Shown here piece by piece: positions 1-10,100 of a stretch of 64,000 nucleotides of DNA. A program made the position numbers and the translations under genes. The notes under the pieces were generated by a model. That model ran no database searches. It saw nothing but the letters and a program-made list of their open reading frames with translations, and was not told where the DNA came from. The DNA comes from Planctomycetia bacterium (GTDB lineage: Bacteria; Planctomycetota; Planctomycetia; Pirellulales; Thermoguttaceae): assembly GCA_030535245.1 (NCBI GenBank), contig JAUNBJ010000001.1:52044-116043 (forward strand), in the 5' to 3' direction. Position 1 is the first letter of the stretch. Each line of letters starts with the position of its first letter.

Positions 1-727
1 GTTTGGTTTCCCATTCCCTGGCCGCTTTCCGGACTTCCCGGACAAATTCGGTCAGGTATTTTCCCTCCTCACGTTCGTGATTCGGTGTCAAATGGAGGCA
101 GAACCGCATCCAATCCAGCTCCAGTCCATCGACGTCGTACCGTTCCAAAAGTTCCCGCGCGACCGCCAGATGAAAATCCCGCGTCTCCTTTTTGGCATAG
201 TTGAACGCACAGTCCGTCCAGTTCCGTCGGTTGCACGTGGGCACACGCCACAGTTCCGGGTGCTCCCGCCAAAAATTCATGTTACGAAAATAGCGGATGT
301 TGTCGCAAAAATGAACGTCGTTCATCCGCATGGTCAGCCACGGCGAGACTCCGATTTTGCGGCATTCGTCCGTCCAGACGGTGTACGGGTCGATTCCCCG
401 ATCTCGCAGCGACCGGCAATTCGACGTCCAGTATTTTCCATCCGTCCCCTGCCCGTAGTCGATTTCCATCCCAGGAATGTCGGCCCAGATCGGTTCCACG
501 ACCTTGGAATCGTAGCTGGCTCGCTGTCCCTGCGGGCACATGAAGAAATGCGTCACCCGCGAGTTTTTGAACTGCCCGACGTACGCACGCAGGTCGGCCT
601 CGTTCATGAATTTGGGGTCACGTTTGAAGTAGTGGTCGTTGTCCTCGTTAATGGCCAGCATTTTCGGCGTTTGTGCGTACAGGGCCGTTCCCAGAACGAC
701 CATCCACAAAAGAATCCATCGGTTCAT
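1..727 (-). CDS. Secreted glycoside-hydrolase-like TIM-barrel protein (3' end outside window)
   Basis: Starts at the ATG ending at 727, with GAGGAG five bases upstream, and runs off the left edge; about 242 residues are visible. Residues 1-18 form a hydrophobic signal peptide ending near ALYA, so the product is probably exported. The segment DGLELDWMR near residue 200 resembles the strand-4 region of bacterial glycosidase-like TIM-barrel families (GHL type), where acidic residues close a barrel strand. Other aromatic and acidic segments (WADIPGMEIDYG, WTDECRKIG, WLTMRMND) fit a sugar-binding barrel. It lies 53 bp downstream of a secreted unknown gene on the same strand and is probably in its operon. 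Substrate and exact family cannot be named; the C-terminal part is missing. Confidence 0.7.
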   Translation of the reverse strand, partial: MNRWILLWMVVLGTALYAQTPKMLAINEDNDHYFKRDPKFMNEADLRAYVGQFKNSRVTHFFMCPQGQRASYDSKVVEPIWADIPGMEIDYGQGTDGKYWTSNCRSLRDRGIDPYTVWTDECRKIGVSPWLTMRMNDVHFCDNIRYFRNMNFWREHPELWRVPTCNRRNWTDCAFNYAKKETRDFHLAVARELLERYDVDGLELDWMRFCLHLTPNHEREEGKYLTEFVREVRKAAREWETK

Positions 728-780
728 CGTTTCTCCTCAAAAAATTTTCCAAAAACCACACACACTCCACATACAATAAA

Positions 781-1473
781 TCAAAAAGGGTGGGGGAGCG
801 TCACGGTTTTTCCGCCCCGCCGGACAAAACGCTCCAGCGTCCGTACCGCTTCCTTTCGCGTGAATCGAAAATCAGGGGAAATCCACACCTCGGCATACTC
901 CATCGGGCCGATTCCCAGCGTGGTCTGCTCCCGGCAATCCACCGTCGCACGTTCCAGCATGGTTTCCGTCACGAAATCGGCATCGAAATCGGCATCGGGG
1001 ATTTTCACGAACGTACCGGACAGGACGCACACCCGGTTTTTCGACGGAACAAACCCCTTCACGTGATTCACGCTGGCCGCGACAAGTTCCGCCTGTGGCG
1101 ATCCGTCCGACACGATTTCCAGCCCCCAAAACGCGTCGTCCAGAAAAAATCCCAACGGCACGCCCGGCTGAATCCGAACCACAAAACGAAACGGTTCGTT
1201 CCGTTCCAGGCACGCTTTCCGTTCGGGGAGCAGCGTCTGTTCGTGAAAATGCTCCTGAATCGTCTGATTCACATCGAACCGGAGCTTCGCGTCGGTCGCC
1301 AGTTCCGCCAGTTTCCCCTCCAGCCGATACCCGCGACGCATGGAAAAACGGCTCTGGAACGCTGCGGTTTTCACGCACTCCGGAACGTTTTGCGAGGTCG
1401 CGTATTCCGGACTGGAAAACTCGGCGGCAAACAGGGAAACCACACAACTGAGCCAACAGAAAAAAGAACGCAT
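781..1473 (-). CDS. Secreted protein of unknown function
   Basis: Encodes 230 residues. The ATG at 1473-1471 shares one base with the stop of the upstream U32 gene (TAATG) and has AAGGAAT in front of it, so translation is probably coupled. Residues 1-19 (MRSFFCWLSCVVSLFAAEF) form a signal peptide. The mature part has a central stretch FRFVVRIQPGVPLGFFLDD and a C-terminal stretch RFTRKEAVRTLERFVRRGG. I recognise no family. An open frame continues upstream of this ATG inside the U32 gene, but it lacks coding character and was not used. Because it sits between an RNA-hydroxylase-like gene and a glycosidase-like gene, context says little beyond co-transcription. Confidence 0.7.
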   Translation of the reverse strand: MRSFFCWLSCVVSLFAAEFSSPEYATSQNVPECVKTAAFQSRFSMRRGYRLEGKLAELATDAKLRFDVNQTIQEHFHEQTLLPERKACLERNEPFRFVVRIQPGVPLGFFLDDAFWGLEIVSDGSPQAELVAASVNHVKGFVPSKNRVCVLSGTFVKIPDADFDADFVTETMLERATVDCREQTTLGIGPMEYAEVWISPDFRFTRKEAVRTLERFVRRGGKTVTLPHPF

Positions 1474-3641
1474 TAAAAAATTCCTTTCGTGTAACCGTAG
1501 GAAAACGGATGCCCCGCACGCCCCGCCAGAATCGCCCGAATCTGCTCCGGCGTCTCCAGCGTGAAATCGTAGCGAATCTCGGCAAATCCGTTCTGTTCCG
1601 CGAGATAGTCCGTCAGGTTCATCGGCGTTGCGTAAAATACCCGGCTCCCGGTGGGGGATTCGCGAAGCGCCACGAATCGCCGTCCGTCCTGATTTTCCAG
1701 TTCCACCTGCGGCGTGGTAAAGAGCGTTTTCCGGGTGAACATGCCGAAAAGGTGCCCGTACACGACCAGCCCCAGCCGCCCATTTTTCAGCTTCCGAACC
1801 GTCTCCCGCGACAGCTCCGGCGACAGGTAAATCACCTCGGCATTCGGGAAAACATGCTCGTAAAACGCCTGCGTCCGCCTGTTCGCGACGTTGAACATCC
1901 AGTCCAACGCGTATGGCGTTCCCGCTTCCTCCAACATCACCGCATCGTGCAAAGAGCCAGCCAGAGGAGCGAACGCGAACGGTTCCGGTTCGGGCCTGGC
2001 AAACCACACGGGGGGCGACAGACGGTAAATCTTCTCCACGCCGCACTCCCGGCAGACTTCCGCCTGCGCCGCCGTCCGCACCGCACAGGCCCGAACGGGA
2101 GGCGACGTTTTCGGAATGTACTTCGGCGGTGTCCAGGGGGCCACGGTGCCTGACGTGTCGCGAGAAACCGCCTCCACCGTCTCCAAAAGCTGCGCGACCG
2201 CCTCCTGCCGCAGCCGATTGAGCACGGAACGAGGCACGAATACGTTTGCGTCGAACACGATTTTCGTCCGCTCCTTGTCAAGTCGGAACGGCGTCTGACC
2301 GAACCGATCCAACGCGTCGAACAGGGAGTCCCACGTGTTCTGAAATTTCTCCGAAACCCCCGGCACCTCCTGGGAGGTCGCCATTCCCCTTTTGCCGTTC
2401 CAGACCAGCTCCAACGTCAACGGACGCCCCACGTTCGCCACCAGGCAAGCCTCCACCACGCTGTACCGACGGGTCGTTTTGATCTCCGTTTCCAGCGACT
2501 TGTTCAATGCGTAATCGAACGTCTTGTAAACCCACGCCGCCCCCTTGGGAACGTACGTGTCAAAATGCACCACGTCCCCCTTTTCCGCCGACGGCACCGT
2601 CTGCCCCGTCCGCGACCGGACGATTCGGCTCACGTTGGTTCCGTCGATTTTCTGAAGCTGCGGGTCCAGAAACACCACGCCGTCGCCATGCCGCACGGCG
2701 TCGGTCAATAAAATCCCCTCACGCACCACTTTCCCCAACGGCACCCCCCACGACGCCGAAAATGCCGGATTCAGAAAATCGGGGTCTGGCTCGTAAACGT
2801 ACCCCTTGGCGTATCCCCGGTTGAACAGCTTCGCAATCCGATTCGGCCGGGCGTTGCCATCCAGCAGGCTTCGGTAGTACCGCACCGCTTCGAACACGTA
2901 CTCCGGCGACTTCATCCGCCCTTCCAGCTTGATCACATCGACGCCGATCTCCTCGAAACGCCGAATCTCGTCCGCCTCCTGCCACTGGTCTTTCGACGAT
3001 AGGAAAAACCCGGTCTCCCCGGTTTCCAGATTCCGGTATTTCTGGCGGCAGGGCTGCGTACACATCCCCCGATTCCCGCTGCGTCCCCCCAGGAAACTGG
3101 AGAGATAACACTTTCCCGAACAGGCGATACATAGCGCCCCCGACGCGAACACCTCGATTTCCGCCCGAACCGCTCGACGGATTTTTGCGATTTCCGAAAA
3201 CGAAAGCTCGCGGGCCAAAACCAGCCGGGTGAACCCCTGCCGTTCCGCCCAGATCGCCTCCTCCGGCGTGGCCAGGGAAAGCTGCGTTGAGGCATGCACG
3301 TGCCAGTCGGGAAAATTTTCCCGCAGCATCTCCGCGAAGCCCAAATCCTGCACGATTACCGCATCCACCCCCGCCCGGTAGAGTTGCGAAAGCGTAGGGG
3401 AAAGCGCCGTCATTTCAGCGTCCGACAGGAGGGTGTTGAGCGTCACGTTCACCTTCACGCCGTACCGGTGCGCTTCCGTCGTCGCTTCGCAGTAGGCGTC
3501 CACCGAAAAGTTCTTCGCAAACCGCCGCGCTCCGAAACCGGAAATCCCCATGTACACTTCATCGGCCCCCGCGCGAAGGGCGGCGTCCATGCAGTCCCGG
3601 TTCCCTGCCGGTGCCATGATTCGTAACATTTTTTCATCCAT
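1473..3641 (-). CDS. rlhA: Peptidase U32 family protein, RlhA (YdcP)-like
   Basis: About 722 residues, close to E. coli RlhA (653), which with prephenate and iron-sulfur chemistry makes 5-hydroxycytidine in 23S rRNA. Seen here: the N-terminal APAG motif with GADEVYMG, then the U32 signature region near residues 165-200 (GALCIACSGKCYLSS, GGRSGNRGMCTQPCR). Its cysteines match the Fe-S ligands of RlhA/TrhP-type hydroxylases. A DUF3656-like insert follows near 410-500, then a second U32-like C-terminal part. The rRNA role is inferred from family and length; older annotations would say collagenase-like peptidase. Starts at 3641 (ATG) and 3629 (ATG) are both possible; GGAAAG abuts the first and lies 12 bases before the second. 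First gene of a three-gene minus-strand operon. Confidence 0.8.
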   Translation of the reverse strand: MDEKMLRIMAPAGNRDCMDAALRAGADEVYMGISGFGARRFAKNFSVDAYCEATTEAHRYGVKVNVTLNTLLSDAEMTALSPTLSQLYRAGVDAVIVQDLGFAEMLRENFPDWHVHASTQLSLATPEEAIWAERQGFTRLVLARELSFSEIAKIRRAVRAEIEVFASGALCIACSGKCYLSSFLGGRSGNRGMCTQPCRQKYRNLETGETGFFLSSKDQWQEADEIRRFEEIGVDVIKLEGRMKSPEYVFEAVRYYRSLLDGNARPNRIAKLFNRGYAKGYVYEPDPDFLNPAFSASWGVPLGKVVREGILLTDAVRHGDGVVFLDPQLQKIDGTNVSRIVRSRTGQTVPSAEKGDVVHFDTYVPKGAAWVYKTFDYALNKSLETEIKTTRRYSVVEACLVANVGRPLTLELVWNGKRGMATSQEVPGVSEKFQNTWDSLFDALDRFGQTPFRLDKERTKIVFDANVFVPRSVLNRLRQEAVAQLLETVEAVSRDTSGTVAPWTPPKYIPKTSPPVRACAVRTAAQAEVCRECGVEKIYRLSPPVWFARPEPEPFAFAPLAGSLHDAVMLEEAGTPYALDWMFNVANRRTQAFYEHVFPNAEVIYLSPELSRETVRKLKNGRLGLVVYGHLFGMFTRKTLFTTPQVELENQDGRRFVALRESPTGSRVFYATPMNLTDYLAEQNGFAEIRYDFTLETPEQIRAILAGRAGHPFSYGYTKGIF

Positions 3642-3670
3642 CTTTCCAAAATTGCCTGCCAAAGAACCCC

Positions 3671-3700
3671 ATTCTACCGGAAATTGGAATTTTTTGACAG
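3671..3700 (-). promoter_or_regulatory. Putative sigma70 promoter of the U32 operon
   Basis: On the minus strand CTGTCA (3700-3695), an 18-base spacer and TAGAAT (3676-3671). Transcription would begin near 3664, just upstream of the ATG candidates at 3641 and 3629; this argues against the in-frame TTG at 3662 as start. Confidence 0.5.
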
Positions 3701-3797
3701 GGGCGGGTTTCCTTTCGGGCGGTGAAATGGTAGAATTTCGGTTAACGGATAAAAAATTTCCCTTCCTTTACTTTTGTCTTTTGCAGGAGTGTATTCC

Positions 3798-5081
3798 ATG
3801 AAACGACGTGACATGCTGAAAACGACCGCGGCCCTGGGGCTGTTTCTTCCGGGGATTTCCGGACTGGCCAGGGGCGAGGATTCCCCCAATGAACGACTGA
3901 ACGTCGCGTTGGTGGGGCTGGGCAATCAGGGCGGATACCAGGTAAACGGCCTGAAAAGCCAGAACTACGTGGCGTTGTGCGACTGCGATGAACGGATGGG
4001 TGGCAAGGTTTTTGAAGCCTACCCCGACGCTAAAAAATATTTCGACTACCGCAAAATGTTCGACGAGATGGCAAACCAGATCGATGCCGTGGCGGTCAGC
4101 ACGCCGGATCACTCGCATTTTCACCCCGCGTTTACGGCACTGTCGCTGAACAAGCACCTCTATCTGGAAAAGCCGATGGCGCACTCGGTCAGCGAATGCC
4201 GCATTTTGACGGAGCTTGCACGTGAAAAGAAGCGGGCCACGCAGTTGGGAATGCAACGGCACGCCAATCCTGGAATGCGACGTATCGTCGAAGCGGTGAA
4301 AAGCGGCGTGATCGGCGACGTGACCGACGTTTACGTCTGGATCAACTCCAGCCGCGGAATGCCCGAACCGTTGCCATTCGAGCCGGCTCCCGAAGGGGTT
4401 CACTGGGACGTCTGGGTGGGGCCTGCTCCGTTCCGGGAGTTTTCGTCCGGACTTTGCCCGTACAAGTGGCGTTTCTGGTGGGATTACGGCACGGGGGAAA
4501 CCGGGAACTGGTGCTGCCACAACATGGACATGGCGTTTTGGGCACTCGATTTGACGTATCCTGAGTTTGTCAGCGCCACCGGCCCCGAACGCGACGCCGA
4601 GCGAACGCCCCAGGCGTTGGAATCCGTCCTGAAATTCCCCGCTCACGGCAATCGCAAAGCTGTCACCATGCACTGGGGCCAGGGAATGCCGGAGTATGCG
4701 AAAAACTTCGCCAGGGAATCGGGACTCAAGCTGGGGAATACGCTGTTCGTCGGCACGCGGGGAACCCTTTCCTGCGACTACAGTCGTTTCGACCTCTGGC
4801 CATCCGACACGTTTTCGCAGTGGCAGGCACCGGAACCGACGATCCCCAACTCGCCCGGTTTCCATCGGGAATGGATCGACGCCTGCAAGGGGGGAACCCC
4901 GGCATCCTGCAATTTCGATTACAGTGGTAAAATCGCCGAGGCAGGTTTGCTGGCCAATGCCGCTTACCGGATTGGCGCGAAGGAGGGGATTCGCTGGAAC
5001 GCCGAAACCCTCCGTTCCCCCGACACGACGGAAATCGACGCCTACACCTACCCGACGTATCGGAAAGGTTGGGAAATCTGA
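3798..5081 (+). CDS. Tat-exported Gfo/Idh/MocA family oxidoreductase
   Basis: 427 residues. The ATG at 3798 has AGGAG nine bases upstream; an open frame runs 24 bases further 5' but has no ribosome site. The N-terminus KRRDMLKTTAALGLFLPG is a twin-arginine signal, so the enzyme is probably exported folded with its NAD(P) cofactor. The nucleotide-binding GLGNQG appears near residue 43, and LEKPMAHS near residue 130 is the EKP segment typical of this family, carrying the active-site lysine. Tat-exported members are abundant in planctomycetes and act on sugars or sugar derivatives. The substrate here is unknown. The gene is followed within 6 bp by comF, but the two proteins have no obvious functional tie. 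Confidence 0.85.
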   Translation: MKRRDMLKTTAALGLFLPGISGLARGEDSPNERLNVALVGLGNQGGYQVNGLKSQNYVALCDCDERMGGKVFEAYPDAKKYFDYRKMFDEMANQIDAVAVSTPDHSHFHPAFTALSLNKHLYLEKPMAHSVSECRILTELAREKKRATQLGMQRHANPGMRRIVEAVKSGVIGDVTDVYVWINSSRGMPEPLPFEPAPEGVHWDVWVGPAPFREFSSGLCPYKWRFWWDYGTGETGNWCCHNMDMAFWALDLTYPEFVSATGPERDAERTPQALESVLKFPAHGNRKAVTMHWGQGMPEYAKNFARESGLKLGNTLFVGTRGTLSCDYSRFDLWPSDTFSQWQAPEPTIPNSPGFHREWIDACKGGTPASCNFDYSGKIAEAGLLANAAYRIGAKEGIRWNAETLRSPDTTEIDAYTYPTYRKGWEI

Positions 5082-5086
5082 GCGGA

Positions 5087-5860
5087 ATGATTTCCTGGGT
5101 CGAGCGACTGATGTTTCCGCCGCGCTGCGTTTTTTGCGGGGATATTTTGGACTTGCGGGAAGATGAGGCGGTGCGGCAAACCCCGGAAGGGCGGCGTTTT
5201 TTCACGGAAATACCGCTCTGCGGGGCATGTCAGGATGCGTTGGCTCAGGAGACGTTTTCGGGGTGCCGGTACTGCGGAACGTTTTTCGACACGGGATATT
5301 TTTCGGAAAATCGGTGTCGGTATTGCGATCGGCAGGAACTGTTTTTCGACCGCGTGATTCCGTTTGGAAAATACGTAAACGACCTGCGGGACGTGGTGCT
5401 GGAAATGAAAAAGCGGGGTCGGGAACCGTTGGCGCGGGCCATGGGGATGCTGATGTTTCGGTATCGTGGCGGGATGTTGCAGCGGTTGAAGGCCGACGTG
5501 GTGATTCCCATGCCGATGCACTGGTTTTACCGACGTGTTCGTGGGATAAACAGTCCGGAGATTCTGGCGGAGACGCTGGCGGAAAAGCTGGGGTTGCCGG
5601 TGGATGCAGCGCAGGTGGGGTGTCGTCGAACGACGCTTTCGCAAAGGAGCGTTCCGATGGAAAAGCGGTGGGCGAACGTGGAGGGGGTGTTCGTAGCACG
5701 TTCCCGAAACACGATGGGGAAACGGGCGCTGATCGTGGACGACGTTTTAACGACCGGGGCGACGTGCAATGCGTTGGCTCGATTATTGAAGAAGGAATTG
5801 GGTTTTTCATTTGTCGCCGTAGCGATTTTGGCACGGGCGAAAGGAAAGACGAACGCATGA
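5087..5860 (+). CDS. comF: ComF family phosphoribosyltransferase-like protein
   Basis: 257 residues from the ATG at 5087; an in-frame TTG lies 18 bases upstream. The N-terminal half carries paired cysteines (CVFC, CGAC, CRYC, CRYC) as in the zinc-ribbon of ComF/GntX proteins. The C-terminal half holds the phosphoribosyl-pyrophosphate binding motif ALIVDDVLTTGAT near residue 215. ComF acts in DNA uptake in transformable bacteria; elsewhere its role is unclear. It begins 6 bp after the oxidoreductase and its TGA overlaps the ATG of hemC (ATGA at 5857-5860), so the two are translationally coupled. Confidence 0.85.
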   Translation: MISWVERLMFPPRCVFCGDILDLREDEAVRQTPEGRRFFTEIPLCGACQDALAQETFSGCRYCGTFFDTGYFSENRCRYCDRQELFFDRVIPFGKYVNDLRDVVLEMKKRGREPLARAMGMLMFRYRGGMLQRLKADVVIPMPMHWFYRRVRGINSPEILAETLAEKLGLPVDAAQVGCRRTTLSQRSVPMEKRWANVEGVFVARSRNTMGKRALIVDDVLTTGATCNALARLLKKELGFSFVAVAILARAKGKTNA

Positions 5861-6786
5861 AAACAATACGTATCGGAACGCGGGCCAGTCAGTTGGCTCA
5901 ATGGCAGGCATACTGGTGTGCCAATCAGCTTAAAAAACAGGACATTCCGGTGGAGGTGGTGCTGATCACCACGTCGGGCGACCATCCGGATTCGTGGAAT
6001 CAGCCGCTTCGCAGTACGCAGGGAATCTTCACGCGGGAAATTCAGCAGGCGTTGTTGGAGGATCGGATCGATCTGGCGGTACATAGTTTGAAAGACCTGC
6101 CGACCGACGCGGTTCCGGGGCTGGCGCTTTCGGCGGTACCGGAGCGTGGGCCGGTGGAGGATGTGCTGGTGGCGGGGGTGTCGTTTCGGGGGACGGTGCG
6201 TTCGCTGGACGACATTCCGGACGGAACGATTCTGGGGACGAGCAGTCTTCGGCGGAAGGCGCAGCTGTTGGCATTTGCGAAAGCGCAGGCGAAACTGTGG
6301 GAAATCCGCTCGGTGCGTGGGAATTTGAACACGCGGCTGAAAAAGTGCGACGATCGGGAGTACGACATTCTGGTTTTAGCGCGGGCGGGCCTGGAGCGGT
6401 TGGGATTGGAGGGGCGGATTACGGCGGTATTGCCTCCGTACCAGATGTATCCTGCGGTGGGTCAGGGGGCGTTGGGTTTGGAGACACGTTCGGACGACAA
6501 AGAAACCATTTCGATTTTGCGCACGTACTTGAATCATCCCGCGACGGAGTGGGCGGTAACGGCGGAGCGTGCGATGCTCAAGGCGTTGGACGGGGGGTGT
6601 GTAACTCCCATTGCGTGTTGGAGTCGTGGGACGGGGCTTCATGGTCGGGTGATTGCGGTGGATGGTCGGGAGGTGCTGGACGAGGAACTTTCGGGCGACG
6701 ATCCCAGGCAGTTGGGGGAGCAGGTGGCGGAGCGTCTGATTCAGGAGGGGGCGGACAAGCTGATTCAGGAAGCACGCATGGCGTAA
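5857..6786 (+). CDS. hemC: Porphobilinogen deaminase (hydroxymethylbilane synthase)
   Basis: 309 residues, the usual length. The enzyme joins four porphobilinogen molecules into hydroxymethylbilane in the cytosol during haem and sirohaem synthesis. Family segments seen: IGTRASQLAQWQ at the N-terminus, TSGD, HSLKDLP around residue 80, GTSSLRRKAQL, RGNLNTRLKK, AVGQGALGLE, and LDGGCVTPIA near residue 245, whose cysteine anchors the dipyrromethane cofactor. The start overlaps the comF stop and is preceded by GGAAAG. No other haem gene is nearby. The coding sequence is intact and unremarkable. Confidence 0.95.
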   Translation: MKTIRIGTRASQLAQWQAYWCANQLKKQDIPVEVVLITTSGDHPDSWNQPLRSTQGIFTREIQQALLEDRIDLAVHSLKDLPTDAVPGLALSAVPERGPVEDVLVAGVSFRGTVRSLDDIPDGTILGTSSLRRKAQLLAFAKAQAKLWEIRSVRGNLNTRLKKCDDREYDILVLARAGLERLGLEGRITAVLPPYQMYPAVGQGALGLETRSDDKETISILRTYLNHPATEWAVTAERAMLKALDGGCVTPIACWSRGTGLHGRVIAVDGREVLDEELSGDDPRQLGEQVAERLIQEGADKLIQEARMA

Positions 6787-6821
6787 ATCTTGGAATTTCC
6801 AAAAAATTTTGGAAACACCTC

Positions 6822-6850
6822 TTTACAAACGGGAGGAATTTTGTTAATAT
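6822..6850 (+). promoter_or_regulatory. Strong sigma70 promoter before the 74-residue gene and hrpA
   Basis: TTTACA (6822-6827), 17-base spacer, TAATAT (6845-6850). The start point would be near 6857. Just upstream, TTTCCAAAA-AA-TTTTGGAAA (6797-6816) is an A/T-rich palindrome that may act as an UP-like element or a hairpin ending the hemC transcript. Confidence 0.7.
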
Positions 6851-6915
6851 GGCTCCAATGACAGAGGAAGTCGTTTTTTTCAATCCAACCCTATCAAGGA
6901 AGAAAAGGAACACAA

Positions 6916-7140
6916 ATGAATTTTTTTGACTGGATTCGTCAGGGCGTCAAGCGCTCTGTTCTGGAAGGTGTTGCGGACGCGGTGGATCATCTGGGAACGC
7001 CGGTCGAACAGGACAAAATTCGTGAACAGTTGCTTTCGTACGCTTCGGCCGACGCACCGTCGGTGGACGTAATCGAATCGTCGCGTCCGATGCTTCGCAA
7101 GCGGCTTGGGCGTGGAATCACGATGGAAACCAATGAATAA
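6916..7140 (+). CDS. Small hypothetical protein (74 aa)
   Basis: 74 residues, acidic and soluble, with no membrane segment. The ATG at 6916 follows AAGGAAGAAAAGGAACACA, a clear purine-rich ribosome site, and a near-consensus promoter ends 65 bases upstream. The sequence opens MNFFDWIRQGVKRSVLEG and ends with a basic stretch (MLRKRLGRGI). Its last eight bases overlap the start of hrpA in another frame, suggesting coupled translation. I do not recognise a family; tight linkage to a helicase could mean an accessory or regulatory role, but that is inference only. Confidence 0.65.
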   Translation: MNFFDWIRQGVKRSVLEGVADAVDHLGTPVEQDKIREQLLSYASADAPSVDVIESSRPMLRKRLGRGITMETNE

Positions 7141-10100
7141 ACCCTACGGTACGGGGGGGGCTTTCGACGGTCGTCCCCGTACGAAGCGTAATTCTCCCCA
7201 AAACATGGAGCGACGCCGCCGGAGCATTCCGGAGATGGTGTACGATGATAGTTTGCCGGTTTCGGCACGTAGGAAAGAGATTGCCGACGCGATTCAGCGG
7301 TCGCAGGTGCTGATTCTTTGTGGGGAAACCGGTTCGGGCAAGTCCACCCAGCTTCCAAAAATCTGTATGGAGCTGGGTTTTGGTGTGAAGCGGCTGATTG
7401 GTCACACGCAGCCACGGCGGATTGCGGCGATGTCGATTGCGTCGCGGCTTGCGGAGGAGCTGAACGCCGGGGTGCAGGCTCCGTCAGACGAAGAACGGAT
7501 ACCGCCGGAAAAGCTGGTGGGGTACAAGATTCGTTTTACGGATCACACGTCGGCAGACACGTGCGTCAAGTTGATGACGGACGGAATATTGCTGGCGGAG
7601 ACGCAGACGGATCGGTTTCTGAATCAGTACGAGGTGCTGATTATCGACGAGGCGCACGAGCGGTCGTTGAATATCGATTTTATTCTTGGGATATTGCGGC
7701 GTCTGGTGGACAAACGGCCCGATTTGAAGGTGATCATCACGTCGGCCACGATCGACGCGGCGCGGTTTGCGGCGCATTTCGAGACGGAAAAGCGGAAGGT
7801 TCCGATTTTGGAAATATCGGGGCGGACGTATCCGGTCGAGGTGGTTTATCAGCCGATTCAGGACGACGACTCAAGCGACGAGGTTCGGGAGGGGGACGTT
7901 CAGGAAGCGGTGATCGACGCGGTGAATTATCTGGCGGATCGGGAGCTTGCGGGGCATGCGACGGGGCGTGGGGACATGCTGGTTTTTCTGCCGACGGAGC
8001 GGGACATTCACGAGCTTGCCAAGCGGTTGGAGGGGGAGCGGCAGCGGAAGCAGACGCGGCTGTTTCGGAACGAGACGGTGGACATTCTGCCGTTATACGC
8101 ACGCTTGCCGGCGGAGGGGCAGCAGCGGATTTTTCATCCGGGCGGGCATCGGCGGATCGTGTTGTCGACGAACGTAGCGGAATCGTCGGTGACGGTGCCG
8201 GGGATACATTACGTGATTGACACGGGGACGGCACGTATCCTTCGGTATTCGGCCCGGTCGAAAACGCAGCGGTTGCCGATTGAAGCAATATCGCGGGCTT
8301 CGGCGGACCAGAGGAAGGGGCGTTGCGGACGTATTGGGCCGGGGATTTGCGTGCGGCTCTATTCCGAGGAGGATTACAACGCGCGGGATCGTTACACCAT
8401 GCCGGAGATTCAGCGAACGAACCTGGCGTCGGTGATTTTGCAGACGAAGATGTTGAATTTGGGGCGAATCGAAGCGTTTCCATTTTTGGATCCGCCGAAA
8501 ACGCCGGCGATTCGAGACGGTTACAAGACGCTGTTCGAGCTTCAGGCGCTGACCGCAGCGTCGGGGGAGGGGGAAGTAACGCCGATGGGGGAGAAGCTGG
8601 CTCGGCTGCCGGTGGATCCCCGAATTGGTCGGATGGTGCTGGCGGCGATGGACGAGGCGAAGGAGAACGGAGGGGAGCAGAATCCGTTGGTGGAAACGCT
8701 GATCGTTGCGGCGGCGCTGGAGATACGTGACCCGCGGGAGCGGCCCGTAGAGAAGCAGGCCGAAGCGGACGAGGCGCATCGGCAGTTTTTGCATCCGAAG
8801 TCGGATTTTTTCTCGCTTTTGCTGCTCTGGAATTTTTATCACGGTTTGGCGAAGAAGCTGACGCGGAACCAGCTGATCAAAGCATGTCGGCAGAAATTCC
8901 TTTCGTGGAACCGAATGCGGGAATGGACGGACGTGTATCACCAGCTGGGGGAGTTGGTGGGGCCGATGTTGAAGGAGGCGGGGCTTCCCAAAGTGCGTCT
9001 GGCGGAAGGGCCGGTGGAAGGGTTTGAGGCGAAGTACGACACGATTCATCGATCGCTTCTTTCGGGGCTGCTTTCCAACGTAGGGATGAAGTCCCCGACA
9101 ACGCCGGAGTACCTGACCGGGGGGGGCGGCAAGGGGTACCTTTGGCCTGGAAGCGGGCTTTTGAAGGGGAAGTCGAAGGAAAAGGAGAAGCCGCGGGAGG
9201 AAAAACCGACGAAGGGGGTGTCGAACGCGTGGGTTATGGCGGCGGAGATGGTGGAGACGTCGAAGCGTTTTCTGCGGACGCTTGCGGTGGTGGATCCAGA
9301 CTGGGTGGAGCGGCTGGGGACGCATTTGGTTTCACGGAGTTACAGCGAACCGCACTGGTCGAAGCAGAACAATTCGGTGATGGTTTACGAGAAGGTGTCG
9401 CTTTTTGGATTGCCGGTTGTGCCGAAGCGTCGTGTTCCGTTTGGGCCGGTTCATCCGGAGGCGTCGCGGGAGATGTTCCTTCAGGCCGGTTTGGTGGAGG
9501 GGAACTGGCAGTCGAAAGCGGCGTTTTACAAGCACAACCAGGAGCTTTTGTATCGGCTGGAGCAGGTGCAGGCGAAGTTGCGTCGATTTGATTTTTTGCC
9601 GAACAATCGACGGATTTATGATTTTTACGACCGTCGGATTCCGTTGGAGGTGGTGGACAACGCGACGATGGAAAAGTGGTTGCATGCGCTGTCCACCGGC
9701 AAGGCGTTGGGGGCCGACAATGCGTCGGGCCGCAAGACGCTGGAATCGTTGAAAATGGTGGAATCCGACCTTGTGGAGGAAGAGGTGGACGCGACGTTGA
9801 ACGAGCGTTTTCCCGATTCGCTTCCGGGGATGGTGACGTCGTTTCCGCTGGAGTACCACTTTGAACCGGGCGCGGCGGACGACGGGGTGCTGCTGAAAAC
9901 GTCGCTGGAGACGGTGCGGCAGATCGTTCCGCAGCGGTTGGAATGGGGGATTCCGGGCTTTTTTGTGGAACGGGTCACGGCACTTATCAAGTCGCTGCCG
10001 AAAGATTTTCGTCGTCGTCTGGTTCCTGCTCCGGACACGGCGGTGCGGGTGTGTCGGAAAATTCGGTTTGGCGAGGGGAAACTGCTGAGCGTGCTGGCGA

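Noticed and set aside
1474..2046. 5' extension of the secreted unknown protein into the U32 gene
   Set aside because: The signal peptide and ribosome site place the start at 1473; upstream translation has no coding character and overlaps a conserved gene.
3774..3797. Upstream ATG of the Gfo/Idh/MocA gene
   Set aside because: It would put eight residues before the Tat signal and has no ribosome site; the ATG at 3798 follows AGGAG at correct spacing.
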